Positions 8,231 through 17,337 of a stretch of 64,000 nucleotides of DNA are shown in pieces. Under the pieces are notes generated by a model. That model worked only from the letters and a program-made list of their open reading frames with translations. It was not told the DNA's origin and ran no database searches. Position 1 is the first letter of the stretch. Every line of letters starts with the position of its first letter. Source of the DNA: Funiculus sociatus GB2-C1 (GTDB lineage Bacteria; Cyanobacteriota; Cyanobacteriia; Cyanobacteriales; FACHB-T130); assembly GCF_039962115.1 (NCBI RefSeq), contig NZ_JAMPKJ010000030.1:1-64000 (forward strand), given 5' to 3'. A program made the translations under genes and the position numbers.

Positions 8231-9739
8231 ATGCCGTTTCCCAGATCAAGTGGCATTTTGCTGCACCCCACCTCCTTTCCCAGTCGATTTGGCATTGGCG
8301 ATTTAGGCTTAGAAGCTTATCGTTTTATGGATTTTTTGGTGGAGAGTTACCAGCAATTTTGGCAGGTTTTACCACTAGGCCCAACTGGATATGGTAATTC
8401 TCCATATATGTGCTATTCAGCGTTGGCGGGAAATCCGCTGCTGATTAGTCCAGAAAAGCTGCGCGACGCTGGTTTACTAACTGACGACGACTTTGCCGGA
8501 TTGCCAGAATTTCCCCTAGATAATGTAGATTTTGAAAAAGCGATCGCCACCAAGATGCCTTTGCTTGCCAAAGCCTGCGAAAACTTTAAAGCCAAAGCTT
8601 CCCCGCTTCAGCAAAGGGAATTTGCGGGTTTTTGCGAGACTAAGGCTAATTGGCTCGATGACTACGCTTTATTTATGGCGCTTCGCGAGGCACATGAGCA
8701 ATCCAGCTGGTATACTTGGGAGCCGGAAATTGCCAAACGCCAACCTGAAGCCTTAGAGCAGTGGCGGCAACGGCTAAACAATGAGATTTTTTACCACAAA
8801 TACTTGCAGTTTGAGTTTTTCCGCCAGTGGTCTGAACTGAAGAACTATGCCAACCTGCGCGGTATTGATATTATTGGCGATATCCCGATTTATGTAGCTC
8901 ACGATAGCGCCGATGTTTGGTCGCATTCAGAAATCTTTTGCTTGGATGAAGAAACGGGGGAAGCGGCGCTAATGGCAGGTGTCCCGCCGGATTACTTCAG
9001 CGCGACAGGTCAGTTGTGGGGCAACCCAGTGTATAACTGGGAGCAATTGGAGAAGCAAAACTTTAAATGGTGGGTGCAGCGCTTTGAGTCGTTGCTGGAT
9101 TATGTGGACATCATTCGGATTGACCACTTCCGGGGGTTTCAAGCTTATTGGGCAGTGAAGGCGGGTGAAGAAACTGCCCTGAATGGGGAGTGGATTGAAG
9201 CGCCTGGAGATGTTTTCTTTGAAGTTCTAAATGAGAAGTTAGGCAAGCTACCCATTCTTGCTGAGGATTTGGGTGTGATTACAGAAGAGGTAGAGGCGCT
9301 GCGAGACAAATTTGAATTTCCGGGGATGAAAATTTTGCAGTTTGCCTTTGGTTCCGATGCAGGCAATGGCTTTTTGCCGTTCAACTATCCGCGCAACTGC
9401 TTAGTTTATACTGGCACCCACGACAATGACACTACGGTGGGCTGGTTCTATCAATTGTCAGATTATGAAAGGGAGAGGGTGCTGCGTTATTTAGGTTGCA
9501 TTAGTCCCGAAGGCATCCACTGGGATTTTATCCGGCTAGCGATGAGTTCTGTGGCAAATCAGGCGATTATTCCCTTTCAGGATATTTTGGGATTGGGCAA
9601 CGATGCCAGAATGAATTTTCCCAGTAAAGCTGAGGGAAATTGGGGGTGGCGGTATCGGTCAGAGGCGGTGAATAATCAAGTAAGCGATCGCTTGAAATCG
9701 CTTACTGAACTTTTTGGTCGCGCCCCGATTAGAGACTGA
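8231..9739 (+). CDS. malQ: 4-alpha-glucanotransferase (amylomaltase)
   Basis: A 502-residue GH77 disproportionating enzyme that transfers alpha-1,4-glucan segments in glycogen and maltodextrin metabolism. It starts with RSSGILLHPTSFPSRFGIGDLG, includes GPTGYGNSPYMCYSALAGNP (the family signature around residue 50), WSELKNYANLRGIDIIGDIP, and the catalytic regions IIRIDHFRGFQAYW (nucleophile Asp), ILAEDLGVIT (acid/base Glu) and YTGTHDNDTTVGW (transition-state Asp). The length is normal for the family. The ATG at 8231 follows a weak CAGGTTATTT. It is monocistronic and convergent with the rodZ-like operon, with a hairpin between. Function secure from motifs. Confidence 0.95.
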   Translation: MPFPRSSGILLHPTSFPSRFGIGDLGLEAYRFMDFLVESYQQFWQVLPLGPTGYGNSPYMCYSALAGNPLLISPEKLRDAGLLTDDDFAGLPEFPLDNVDFEKAIATKMPLLAKACENFKAKASPLQQREFAGFCETKANWLDDYALFMALREAHEQSSWYTWEPEIAKRQPEALEQWRQRLNNEIFYHKYLQFEFFRQWSELKNYANLRGIDIIGDIPIYVAHDSADVWSHSEIFCLDEETGEAALMAGVPPDYFSATGQLWGNPVYNWEQLEKQNFKWWVQRFESLLDYVDIIRIDHFRGFQAYWAVKAGEETALNGEWIEAPGDVFFEVLNEKLGKLPILAEDLGVITEEVEALRDKFEFPGMKILQFAFGSDAGNGFLPFNYPRNCLVYTGTHDNDTTVGWFYQLSDYERERVLRYLGCISPEGIHWDFIRLAMSSVANQAIIPFQDILGLGNDARMNFPSKAEGNWGWRYRSEAVNNQVSDRLKSLTELFGRAPIRD

Positions 9740-9769
9740 TGAGTTTTGCCAAGCACAAGTTTCTCCGGC

Positions 9770-9808
9770 TTTGGAGTTTTGAGTTTTAAATAAACTCAAA
9801 GCTCCAAA
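9770..9808. terminator. Bidirectional terminator hairpin between malQ and the rodZ-like gene
   Basis: TTTGGAGTTTTGAGTTT (9770-9786) pairs with AACTCAAAGCTCCAAA (to 9808) with a short AT loop. It lies between two convergent stops and can serve both directions. Confidence 0.55.
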
Positions 9809-9810
9809 TA

Positions 9811-10611
9811 TCAAGACTTGGAATTGGCGGCAAAGGTTACTTCCCGAACTTTACCGGGATCTCCCAGTTTCTTTGCCTTTTCATCGTTAACAGCGATGAG
9901 GACAGCACCCGCATTTCCTGCTCTGACAATTAATTTCTCCTCCGCCACCCAAGTGCGCTGAGTACCTTGGGGGAGCGTTCCTTCAAACTGGGTCTTGCCA
10001 TCCACTACCACCCGAATCCAAGAATCGGATTTCACGGTAACATCAACACGTACTGGCTTACCGTTTTGAGTGGAACTGCTCAAGACCGCGGGGATCAGGG
10101 GCCCAGACTTTTGTTCTGGCGAATTTATCTGGACTGCTTTGTCAACTCCTCCCTGCTGCTCTACTGAACGCCGGAAGGATTCACTATTACTACTCACTTC
10201 TAAGGCAGAACGATTTACAAAGTAGGATAAGCCATTCACTGCGCCAATCACCAGAAACACATACAGCAAGTAAAGATGAATCGGTCGCAGTTGAGCTGAT
10301 GGCAAACGCTGCCAGGTAGGTTTGATGAACTGGAAAACAGGCCCTGTAGGGAAGTCACGGGAGAATTCGGCACCGTTCATTCCCAGGGCCTCAGCATACC
10401 GCTTGATAAACCCCTTAATATAGACAGGCTCTGGCAATATTGCCCAATGACTTTCTTCAATTGCCCTCAGCAGACGAACCTGAATCCGGGTCTTTTCCCC
10501 AACCTCCTCTAGGGAAAGCGACTGCTCCTGGCGGAACTGGCGGAGGTGAGACCCAAGCTCTTTCAGCTTCTCGACTTGTTGCTGCTGAACATTGAGTGGA
10601 TTCTCCTTCAT
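9811..10611 (-). CDS. rodZ: RodZ-like HTH membrane protein (DUF4115)
   Basis: A 266-residue bitopic protein with the RodZ layout. Residues 16-80 form a Cro/C1-type helix-turn-helix (LGSHLRQFRQEQSLSLEEVG, then YIKGFIKRYAEALG). Residues ~111-131 form one transmembrane helix. A serine-rich linker leads to a C-terminal DUF4115 beta domain (about residues 185-265, KPVRVDVTVKSDSWIRVVVD). RodZ links the MreB cytoskeleton to the periplasmic wall-synthesis machinery and helps set cell shape. In this cyanobacterium no MreB is nearby, so the role is inferred from architecture. Its ATG overlaps the stop of the upstream pseudouridine synthase gene by 4 bases (ATGA), so the two are translationally coupled. 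Confidence 0.82.
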   Translation of the reverse strand: MKENPLNVQQQQVEKLKELGSHLRQFRQEQSLSLEEVGEKTRIQVRLLRAIEESHWAILPEPVYIKGFIKRYAEALGMNGAEFSRDFPTGPVFQFIKPTWQRLPSAQLRPIHLYLLYVFLVIGAVNGLSYFVNRSALEVSSNSESFRRSVEQQGGVDKAVQINSPEQKSGPLIPAVLSSSTQNGKPVRVDVTVKSDSWIRVVVDGKTQFEGTLPQGTQRTWVAEEKLIVRAGNAGAVLIAVNDEKAKKLGDPGKVREVTFAANSKS

Positions 10612-11393
10612 ACACGGCGCTCCTTGATGTCTGCTGGCACTTCTATTGATGTTAAGTTGACTTGGTTTTTGAGAAAAGCAATTTCAAAATCTTCTAAAAG
10701 ACGATAAGTACCGGGGAACATTGACTTTGCTTTCCGTTCTAAATGAATCGGACCTATCGCGATGCGATGGAGATGGATGACAGGATAGCCTAGTTGCTCG
10801 GCAATACGTCGAATCTGGCGGTTTCTCCCCTCTGTCAGAACGACTTCCAGCAGGGTTTGAGAATCCCGCTTTTCCAGTACCCGAACAGGTGCGGGTAAAG
10901 TCTTTTGCCCAGACAGAATAACACCCTGACGCCAGTTGTCAAGTACGCTCTCTGGAGGATGACCCTGAATCCAAACCTGATATGTTTTCGGCAGGTGATA
11001 GCGAGGATGGGTCAGACGCAGCGTCATTTCACCGTCATTGGTGAGCAGCAATGCTCCTGTAGAGTCAGCATCTAAGCGTCCTACAGGGTGTAGACCTTTA
11101 CCTTCTCGCAGGTGCAGAGGCAATAAATCGAGAACGGTGCGGCGATTTTGGGGATCGCGGCAAGTAGAAACGACCCCGGCGGGTTTGTAAAGTAGAAAAT
11201 ACAGCATCCCAGGACGACTGGGGGGAACTATAATGCCATCTACTTCGATGCGGTCTTGTTCTGGATTCGCTGTTTGCCCCAGATGAACCACAGTACCATT
11301 AAGCCGCACGCGCCCTTCGACAATCATTTTCTCTGCTTGGCGGCGTGAGGCAATACCCCTTTGGGAAAGAATTTTTTGTAGCCTTTCGGCCAT
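10608..11393 (-). CDS. rluB: RsuA/RluB/RluE-family pseudouridine synthase
   Basis: A 261-residue rRNA pseudouridine synthase. Residues 1-60 are an S4 RNA-binding domain (LQKILSQRGIASRRQAEKMI). The catalytic domain has LLYKPAGVVSTCRDP and the active-site GRLDADSTGALLLTNDG, in which Asp108 is the expected nucleophile, and ends with EGRNRQIRRIAEQLGYPV. The enzyme isomerises uridine in 23S or 16S rRNA; the precise target cannot be chosen from sequence, so the symbol is tentative. It overlaps the rodZ-like gene by 4 bases at its 3' end. Start ATG at 11393. Confidence 0.88.
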   Translation of the reverse strand: MAERLQKILSQRGIASRRQAEKMIVEGRVRLNGTVVHLGQTANPEQDRIEVDGIIVPPSRPGMLYFLLYKPAGVVSTCRDPQNRRTVLDLLPLHLREGKGLHPVGRLDADSTGALLLTNDGEMTLRLTHPRYHLPKTYQVWIQGHPPESVLDNWRQGVILSGQKTLPAPVRVLEKRDSQTLLEVVLTEGRNRQIRRIAEQLGYPVIHLHRIAIGPIHLERKAKSMFPGTYRLLEDFEIAFLKNQVNLTSIEVPADIKERRV

Positions 11394-11558
11394 AGGTAAG
11401 ATTTATGCACTGACTGGGTAAGGGTTTAGGGTAAAGCCAGCCGAGGCGATGCCCCGGTAGACTATTTTGGATTTTGGATCTGGGATTTAGAATAAATCTC
11501 CTTTTCTTCAATCTAAAATCGACCACTGGCTATACTATGTACAAATATTACAGGAAGA

Positions 11559-12278
11559 ATGCCATTGATTACTAAGCAGCAAAGCCGGATTATTAGCTCT
11601 GTGTTGTCCCCGGCTTGCCGGGCGTGGTTGCGATCGCAAGTATCTGCGATTGGTGATCTGAGCGTCAAAATCTCCGGGGGCGATCGCCAAATCCTCTCTG
11701 GTTATATTCCCAAAGTAGCGATCTCTGCCAGCCGTGCCATCTATCAAGGGCTGCATCTGTCTGAAATTCACCTAGTCGGAGAAAACATTCGCATCAATCT
11801 GGGTCAAGTTCTCAAAGGAAAGCCCTTGCGCCTTCTCGAACCAATCCCAGTTTCCGGTGAACTTTTGTTAGAAGAAGCAGACCTGAAAGCTTCTCTTGAT
11901 GCACCCTTATTAGCCACGGCTTTAAATGATTTACTGGGGACACTGCTCTTGGCGGCTTTTCATCTGCACCCAGCTGACATCTTAGAAGACAAGCAAATCA
12001 ATTGGCAACAAATTACTATTGAGCCTGAGTGTCTGACTCTCAGTGGTACCCTGACAGACGCTACTAATTACACCACGCCTTTCGTGCTTCGTACCGATCT
12101 CCAGTTAGCCAGCCCCCATGAACTGTTACTGGTTAACCCTTGTATCGAGATCCAGCAAAAATTGGTGCAAGCGGAGGAAGGATTCAAAATAGATTTGGGC
12201 AAAGAAGTCGATATTCAGGAATTAACTTTGAGTCAAGGTCGGCTAGTTTGTCGCGGCGGCATTACTGTAATTCCTTAA
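11559..12278 (+). CDS. DUF2993 (LmeA-type phospholipid-binding) protein
   Basis: A 239-residue protein of the DUF2993 family, recognised from ISRIISSVLSP at the start and the LEIHL-like strands (LHLSEIHLVGENIRINLGQV, EPIPVSGELLLEEADLKASL). The family forms an extended hydrophobic-cleft fold; the actinobacterial member LmeA binds phospholipids and takes part in envelope glycolipid maturation. In cyanobacteria the function is unknown. No signal peptide is evident. The ATG at 11559 follows AGGAAG. A heptamer repeat array fills the gap to convergent cdsA. Family assignment is moderately secure. Confidence 0.72.
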   Translation: MPLITKQQSRIISSVLSPACRAWLRSQVSAIGDLSVKISGGDRQILSGYIPKVAISASRAIYQGLHLSEIHLVGENIRINLGQVLKGKPLRLLEPIPVSGELLLEEADLKASLDAPLLATALNDLLGTLLLAAFHLHPADILEDKQINWQQITIEPECLTLSGTLTDATNYTTPFVLRTDLQLASPHELLLVNPCIEIQQKLVQAEEGFKIDLGKEVDIQELTLSQGRLVCRGGITVIP

Positions 12279-12280
12279 TT

Positions 12281-12398
12281 GGGGATTGGGGATTGGGGAT
12301 TGGGAATTGGGAATTGGGAATTGGCAAGAATCTTACCCAGTCCCCAACCCCTAGTCCCTAGTCCCTAGTTCCCAGTCCCCAGCCCCCAGCCCCCAGCC
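12281..12398. repeat. Heptamer repeat array (GGGGATT ... CCCCAGT), inverted arms
   Basis: Tandem GGGATTG/GGAATTG units (12281-12325) face CCCCAACCCCTAGTCCC/CCCCAGC units (12338-12398), giving a G-rich arm and a C-rich arm that can pair. This matches the short tandemly repeated repetitive (STRR) class of cyanobacteria. It abuts the stop codon of cdsA and the end of the DUF2993 gene, so it occupies the whole convergent intergenic gap. Confidence 0.8.
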
Positions 12399-13271
12399 CT
12401 ACTTCTCTAGAACAGGTAACAACAGGGTGACGAAATAGTAAACCAAAGGCGCGGTGAAAACGTAACTATCAGCCCGATCTAAAATGCCGCCGTGACCGGG
12501 AATTAGTTGCCCGGAGTCCTTTACGCCAGCATCTCGCTTCATCATCGACTCAGTTAAGTCTCCTAGTAGGCTGGCAATACCAATCAGCAGCCCCAAGGCG
12601 AAACCACTCAGCTGCCAAACGGGCCACTCAAGATACCAAGCCCCAGCTACCGCCACTGCTACGCTGCCGATTACTCCAAAAACAGCACCTTCGACAGTTT
12701 TTTTCGGGCTAATGTCGGAGAGGCGGGTGCGACCAAAGAACTTGCCGAAGATGTAAGCACCAATATCAGCTGCCCAAATGCAGCCAAATGCCAGTAGCGT
12801 TGCTGTTAAGCCTAGGGGGAGACTGCTGATTTGGTGCCAGTCAGCGCTCAGGGAGCCATTGAAGGGTTCGGCGTTGGCGATCGCGGGGGCGAGTCCAACG
12901 CGCAGCCGCACCCAGTAGCTGGGCAGATAGCCGCCGTAGAATAAACCTAAAATTGAGGCGGAAATATCGGCAATTGTGGCAAGTTTGGGCTGAAATAGCA
13001 GGTAAAAACAAATTAAGGTTCCTGCTAGGGAAAACATGGCATCTGTCAGATCCGGTGCGAGTGCGGCTGTGAGTAACAAAACCTGACTTACTACCAATGT
13101 GGTTTTGGCGGCTGGGGCAATGCCTTTGGCTCGCGTTAACTGAAAATACTCTAACTGACCGAGATAAATGATGATACACAGACCAGCTGTAAAGAACCAT
13201 CCTCCAAAGATCAGCATGGAGAGGGCCAAGGCGATCGCTACTATTCCACTAAAAATTCGAGACCAAGGCAT
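12399..13271 (-). CDS. cdsA: Phosphatidate cytidylyltransferase
   Basis: A 290-residue polytopic membrane enzyme that makes CDP-diacylglycerol from phosphatidic acid and CTP, the branch point for phosphatidylglycerol, the main phospholipid of thylakoids. The C-terminal CDP-synthase signature is complete: MMKRDAGVKDSGQLIPGHGG then ILDRAD. SPKKTVEGAVFGVIGS and WAADIGAYIFGKFFGRTRL are the other conserved loops. About eight transmembrane helices are visible from residue 8 onward. Length is normal. Start ATG at 13271. It stands alone on the minus strand. Confidence 0.94.
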   Translation of the reverse strand: MPWSRIFSGIVAIALALSMLIFGGWFFTAGLCIIIYLGQLEYFQLTRAKGIAPAAKTTLVVSQVLLLTAALAPDLTDAMFSLAGTLICFYLLFQPKLATIADISASILGLFYGGYLPSYWVRLRVGLAPAIANAEPFNGSLSADWHQISSLPLGLTATLLAFGCIWAADIGAYIFGKFFGRTRLSDISPKKTVEGAVFGVIGSVAVAVAGAWYLEWPVWQLSGFALGLLIGIASLLGDLTESMMKRDAGVKDSGQLIPGHGGILDRADSYVFTAPLVYYFVTLLLPVLEK

Positions 13272-13524
13272 AAGGCGCGTTCTCTCTTGACCCCAGCGAG
13301 GAGGTTAATAGAAATTTAATAAGATTAAGAATTACTTTTGCACACTTTAGCCTATCCGCAGCGGATTTGGGCGATTGGTGCTGGCAATTCTCACCCTTAT
13401 TCATCTTTGTGAAAGCGATCGCTTTGTTGCGACTAAAAAATCAATCCCTTCTGGTATGGATCTTAACGATAATTCTTCAGCCCTAACTCGCCTTTGAATA
13501 TTGCCATTAGTCGCTTGAAAATTT

Positions 13525-14127
13525 TCAATCCAACTTTTCCCCACTGAGAATAAAAATCGGATCGACTGCGGCAAAGGTTTGATGAACCCCTCGCGTTTCC
13601 AGACGGTTAACAGCCGACTGAACTACCTCGATATTCCGGGCTTGTAACTCTGCGAAACCTTCGGAGATGGCATAGAGACTTTCTAGATTAGCAGCTGTGG
13701 CAACTACTCTGCCTTCGGGTTGCAAGTATTGCCAGACTACTTTCAGGATGTCTTTGATCGGTTGTCCGCCCTCAATGCAAACCCGGTGGGGTGGAACAGG
13801 TAAATTTTTTAGACACTCTGGGGCGCTACCTTCGATAATTTCCACATTGCGGACTCCGAAGCGATCGCAGTTGCGACGAATCAAATTCGCCACTTCCTCA
13901 TCTCTTTCTATTGCCACAATTTTACCTTTAGGACACAGCAAACCAGTTTCCACAGGGATCGTTCCGGTGCCTGCACCAATATCCCACAACACAGAATCTT
14001 GTTTAAGTCTGAGGAGGGACAACAAAAGCAACCGCACCTCTCGTTTACTCAGGGGTATCCCCGGCAACCTCTCGAACAGGTCATCGGGGATACCAGGAGT
14101 AACATAAGGCCAGATTGGAGAGGGCAT
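13525..14127 (-). CDS. cbiT: Precorrin-6B (C15) methyltransferase / decarboxylase subunit CbiT
   Basis: A 200-residue class I SAM-dependent methyltransferase of the cobalamin pathway. The start MPSPIWPYVTPGIPDDLFE is the family start, and the SAM-binding motif DIGAGTGTIPVETGLL lies around residues 49-64 with the acidic end of strand 2 at IVAIERDEE. CbiT methylates C15 and decarboxylates the C12 acetate side chain of cobalt-precorrin-6B/7. It is separate from CbiE here. It follows the Orn/Lys/Arg decarboxylase on the same strand with a palindromic repeat in between. No cobalamin riboswitch was recognised upstream. Confidence 0.88.
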   Translation of the reverse strand: MPSPIWPYVTPGIPDDLFERLPGIPLSKREVRLLLLSLLRLKQDSVLWDIGAGTGTIPVETGLLCPKGKIVAIERDEEVANLIRRNCDRFGVRNVEIIEGSAPECLKNLPVPPHRVCIEGGQPIKDILKVVWQYLQPEGRVVATAANLESLYAISEGFAELQARNIEVVQSAVNRLETRGVHQTFAAVDPIFILSGEKLD

Positions 14128-14149
14128 AGGAACAATTCAGAGACACCTT

Positions 14150-14175
14150 TCGAGATGTTGCATTCAACGTCTCTA
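14150..14175. repeat. GAGATGTTG/CAACGTCTC palindrome
   Basis: GAGATGTTG and CAACGTCTC pair around a short loop at the junction between cbiT and the decarboxylase gene, touching the latter's stop. It belongs to the GTAGAGACG-type palindromes common in cyanobacteria; another member is inside the TPR gene near 56658. Confidence 0.5.
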
Positions 14176-15675
14176 CTTTCGCACAACCTTTAGTGTTTTG
14201 AGACTGGAATCGGTACAACCTGTAATGCTTCCACCTAAAGTAACAATTTGTTGCAGGTAGTCCAAAGCTGCGGGGGCGATCGCTTCTCCAGGCATCAAAA
14301 CGGGGATTCCAGGGGGATACGGGCAGATTATCTCTGCACTGATGCGTTCTACAGCCTTTTCCACGGGAAGGGTTTCTGTTTGGGAGAAGAAGGCTTCGCG
14401 GGGGGAGAGGTAAGGATGAATGATAAAGGATGAGGGATGAATTTGCAGGTATTCTGCTTTCCATCTGGTGAATACATCCAGATATGGGTTGGCAAAGGTA
14501 GTTTGTGGGTGTTTCTCGGCTAAAGTTTGGAGGGCGCACACCAAACCGTCTATATCTGCCTGGGTGTTCCCCAAACTGAGAATAAAGGTTAGATGTTGCA
14601 GGGATGCCAACTCAGAGGTAACGCCTAGCTTGTCATGGAGAATTTCATCAGCTTCAAATCCAGTCACGCCTAAACCAGAAACGCTGACAGTCAACCGCGT
14701 TGTATCTAGGGCAACAAAACCGGGGGTATTTGAGGATTCTAAAACGGATAATCCGGGAATTTGGCTAATTTTGGTTCTTGCCTGATTAGCCAGTTCCAAG
14801 GTTCTCGCCATCAGCTGTTTTCCGTGTACTGCCATTTGCTGCCTTGCCCCGTCGAGGGAAGCTAGGAGTAGATAGCTAGGGCTGCTAGACTGCAAAAGTT
14901 GTAAGGCAATGCTTACGCGATCGCTATCTACTAAGTTTCCCTGAACGTGCAGCATGGATGCTTGAGTTAGCGCCCCCAGTACCTTGTGAGTCGATTGAAC
15001 GCTTAAATCTGCCCCGGCTGATAAGGCTGAGGGCGGCAAATCTGGGTGAAAGGCAAAATGAGCGCCGTGGGCTTCGTCTACCAATAGGGGAATACCGTGC
15101 TGATGGGACACTTGCGCGATCGCTTTCACATCCCCGCAAGCGCCATAATAAGTCGGATAGACCATCATCACCGCCTTAACGTCTGGATGCTGCTTCAAGG
15201 CGGCTGCAACTGCCACAGGGGTGATACTGTGAGCGATATCGGAATCTGGGTCGTATTCTGGATTCAGGAAAATTGGGATCGCACCCGAAACGATTAAGCC
15301 GTGGATAGCCGATTGATGGATATTCCGAGGCAGGATAATCTTGTTCCCAGGGTTACAGGTGGCTAAAATTGCCGCCATCACCCCACAAGTGGAACCATTT
15401 ACCAAAAACCAGGTACGTTCTGCGCCAAAGGCCTCCGCCGCGAGTTCTTGGGCTTTTTGGATAACGCCTTCTGGAGCAAACAAATTATCTAATTCTGGCA
15501 ATTCTGCCAAATCTGCGGGAAACACGGCTGAACCTAATAAATCTGCCAAGGGCTGGGAAATGCCTTGTCCCCGCTTGTGTCCCGGCGTGTAAAAGGGAGC
15601 ATGATGCTTAGTAGCGCACTCCTGAATAGCATCCACTAATGGCGTGGTTATTTGAGACCCTGGTACAAAATCCAT
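14173..15675 (-). CDS. Orn/Lys/Arg decarboxylase family protein
   Basis: A 500-residue PLP-dependent fold I decarboxylase (group IV). N-terminal APFYTPGHKRGQGIS, the substrate-binding LVDEAHGAHFAFH (residues ~198-210) and the Schiff-base lysine in SVQSTHKVLGALTQ (Lys231) are all present. It probably decarboxylates arginine, lysine or ornithine to start polyamine synthesis; cyanobacterial members are often annotated as arginine decarboxylase, but the substrate is not settled. Residues ~411-421 (IHPSSFIIHP) are encoded by a dispersed repeat (ATGATAAAGGATGAGG type) inserted in frame within a linker. Start ATG at 15675. cbiT lies downstream. Confidence 0.88.
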   Translation of the reverse strand: MDFVPGSQITTPLVDAIQECATKHHAPFYTPGHKRGQGISQPLADLLGSAVFPADLAELPELDNLFAPEGVIQKAQELAAEAFGAERTWFLVNGSTCGVMAAILATCNPGNKIILPRNIHQSAIHGLIVSGAIPIFLNPEYDPDSDIAHSITPVAVAAALKQHPDVKAVMMVYPTYYGACGDVKAIAQVSHQHGIPLLVDEAHGAHFAFHPDLPPSALSAGADLSVQSTHKVLGALTQASMLHVQGNLVDSDRVSIALQLLQSSSPSYLLLASLDGARQQMAVHGKQLMARTLELANQARTKISQIPGLSVLESSNTPGFVALDTTRLTVSVSGLGVTGFEADEILHDKLGVTSELASLQHLTFILSLGNTQADIDGLVCALQTLAEKHPQTTFANPYLDVFTRWKAEYLQIHPSSFIIHPYLSPREAFFSQTETLPVEKAVERISAEIICPYPPGIPVLMPGEAIAPAALDYLQQIVTLGGSITGCTDSSLKTLKVVRK

Positions 15676-15932
15676 GCGCTAACTTTCTTGTTAATCAATG
15701 TGATTTCTGCCGCAGTTTGTTGGCTGAGGCTTTAAGATATATCCTTTCTGGCTAACAATTTAACCAGCGTCAAGTCCTAATGTTGATGCGTCGATACCTG
15801 CTAAAGTATTGAATTTGGATGCTGTTTGATTAATATTTAATAAGGAGTGTCAGTCAATGTAGTTACTCAGGGGGATGTGATGTTATTAGTTTTTCCCTAT
15901 TTTAAGAGGGTTCAGTAATTGGAGGCGATCGC
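15676..15932. promoter_or_regulatory. Divergent upstream region
   Basis: A non-coding gap between the minus-strand decarboxylase and the plus-strand proline-repeat gene, expected to hold both promoters. No operator could be recognised. GGAGG at 15919-15923 precedes the ATG at 15933. Confidence 0.35.
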
Positions 15933-16169
15933 ATGATTAATCCTATCCCTAACCCCATTCCCCAACCAGGTAATCCCATCCCCTCACCAATCCCCGATCC
16001 CATTCCTAGCCCGTCGCCAGTACCAGAACCCATACCGGGCCCAGCCCCAGAACCAGTGCCAGCACCCATCCCCCAGCCTGTTCCGGGGCCAGTACCAGAA
16101 CCAGTGCCAGCGCCGATACCTCAGGCTGTTCCAGGGACAATTCCTCAAACCATTCCTGAACCTGTCTGA
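15933..16169 (+). CDS. Proline-alternating repeat small protein
   Basis: A 78-residue protein in which nearly every second residue is proline ([20 protein letters not shown] is typical), with Ile, Val, Ala, Glu, Gln, Ser or Gly between. It lacks a signal peptide, membrane segment and any globular part. The repeats degenerate slightly toward the C-terminus ([13 protein letters not shown]). The strong Shine-Dalgarno GGAGG, ten bases before the ATG, and a HIP1 site in the spacer argue that it is translated. It sits 49 bases upstream of ychF on the same strand. PxPxP repeats adopt a polyproline II rod and can act as a spacer or SH3-like ligand; the function is unknown. Confidence 0.65.
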   Translation: MINPIPNPIPQPGNPIPSPIPDPIPSPSPVPEPIPGPAPEPVPAPIPQPVPGPVPEPVPAPIPQAVPGTIPQTIPEPV

Positions 16170-16218
16170 AAAAAATTCGCCCAGTCTCCACCCTGCTAAT
16201 CGTCAAATTAAATCCAAA

Positions 16219-17310
16219 ATGCTAAGAGCCGGAATTGTCGGACTTCCCAACGTCGGAAAATCAACCTTATTCAACGCCCTGGTTGCCAACGCCAAGGCAG
16301 AAGCTGCCAATTTCCCTTTTTGCACTATCGAACCCAATGTCGGTGTCGTTTCTGTGCCAGATGAAAGGTTAAACGCCCTGGCTAATATTTCCAGCTCGGT
16401 GCAAATTGTACCGACGCGGGTTGAATTTGTCGATATTGCTGGTTTAGTGAAAGGCGCTAGTCAGGGGGAAGGACTGGGTAATCAATTTTTATCCCACATT
16501 CGAGAAGTTGATGCCATAGTTCATGTGGTGCGCTGTTTCGAGAATGATGACATTATCCACGTTGCCGGCTCTGTTGACCCAGCGCGAGATATTGACATCA
16601 TCAATTTGGAGTTAGCTTTAGCAGATTTATCTCAAGTTGAGCGACGAATTGAGCGCACCCGCAAAGCTGCCCGTACCAGCAAAGAAGGACAAATTGAACT
16701 TGCTGCTTTAGAAAAATTGGGCGCTTTATTAAATGAGGGCAAACCAGCGCGGCGGGCTGACTTAAATGAAGAAGAAGCTGAAGCGCTCAAAGGATTAGGA
16801 CTGCTCACAGGCAAACCAATTATTTATGCTGCAAATGTGTCTGAGGATGACTTAGCCACTGGTAATGAATATGTGGAGCAAGTGCGGCAAATTGCGACCC
16901 AAGAAAATGCCCAAGTCGTAATTGTTTCTGCCCAAGTGGAAGCGGAATTAGTCGAATTACCAGAAGAAGATAAAGCTGAATTTCTGGGATCTCTTGGCGT
17001 TGAAGAAGGCGGATTGAAATCTCTAATTCGCGCCACTTACGAACTTTTGGGCTTGCGTACTTACTTTACCACTGGCCCGAAAGAAAGCCGCGCCTGGACA
17101 ATTACAGCGGGAATGACAGCGCCTCAAGCAGCAGGTGTGATTCACTCGGATTTTGAGCGCGGTTTTATCCGGGCGGAGACTGTCGCCTATGAAGATTTAG
17201 TTGCAACTGGTTCGATGAATGCTGCGAAGGAAAAAGGCTTAGTTCGCAGTGAAGGTAAAGAATATATTGTCAAGGAAGGCGATGTGATGCTGTTCCGTTT
17301 TAATGTCTAG
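16219..17310 (+). CDS. ychF: Redox-regulated ATPase/GTPase YchF (Obg family)
   Basis: A 363-residue Obg-family P-loop protein. G1 is GLPNVGKST (residues 8-16), G3 region is [20 protein letters not shown], and the altered G4 is YAANVSEDD, which lacks the NKxD that confers GTP specificity and explains the ATP preference of the family. A coiled-coil insertion ([14 protein letters not shown]-like, about residues 130-200) and a C-terminal TGS domain ([17 protein letters not shown] to VMLFRFNV) complete it. YchF associates with ribosomes and affects translation and stress responses. Start ATG at 16219; the next gene begins 27 bases downstream. Confidence 0.95.
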   Translation: MLRAGIVGLPNVGKSTLFNALVANAKAEAANFPFCTIEPNVGVVSVPDERLNALANISSSVQIVPTRVEFVDIAGLVKGASQGEGLGNQFLSHIREVDAIVHVVRCFENDDIIHVAGSVDPARDIDIINLELALADLSQVERRIERTRKAARTSKEGQIELAALEKLGALLNEGKPARRADLNEEEAEALKGLGLLTGKPIIYAANVSEDDLATGNEYVEQVRQIATQENAQVVIVSAQVEAELVELPEEDKAEFLGSLGVEEGGLKSLIRATYELLGLRTYFTTGPKESRAWTITAGMTAPQAAGVIHSDFERGFIRAETVAYEDLVATGSMNAAKEKGLVRSEGKEYIVKEGDVMLFRFNV

Positions 17311-17337
17311 GTTATTGACGCCTCGGAGACACAAAAG

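Noticed and set aside
13272-13524. Possible regulatory RNA near cbiT
   Set aside because: The region lies downstream of cbiT and upstream of cdsA; no conserved cobalamin-riboswitch box or B12-like fold could be recognised.
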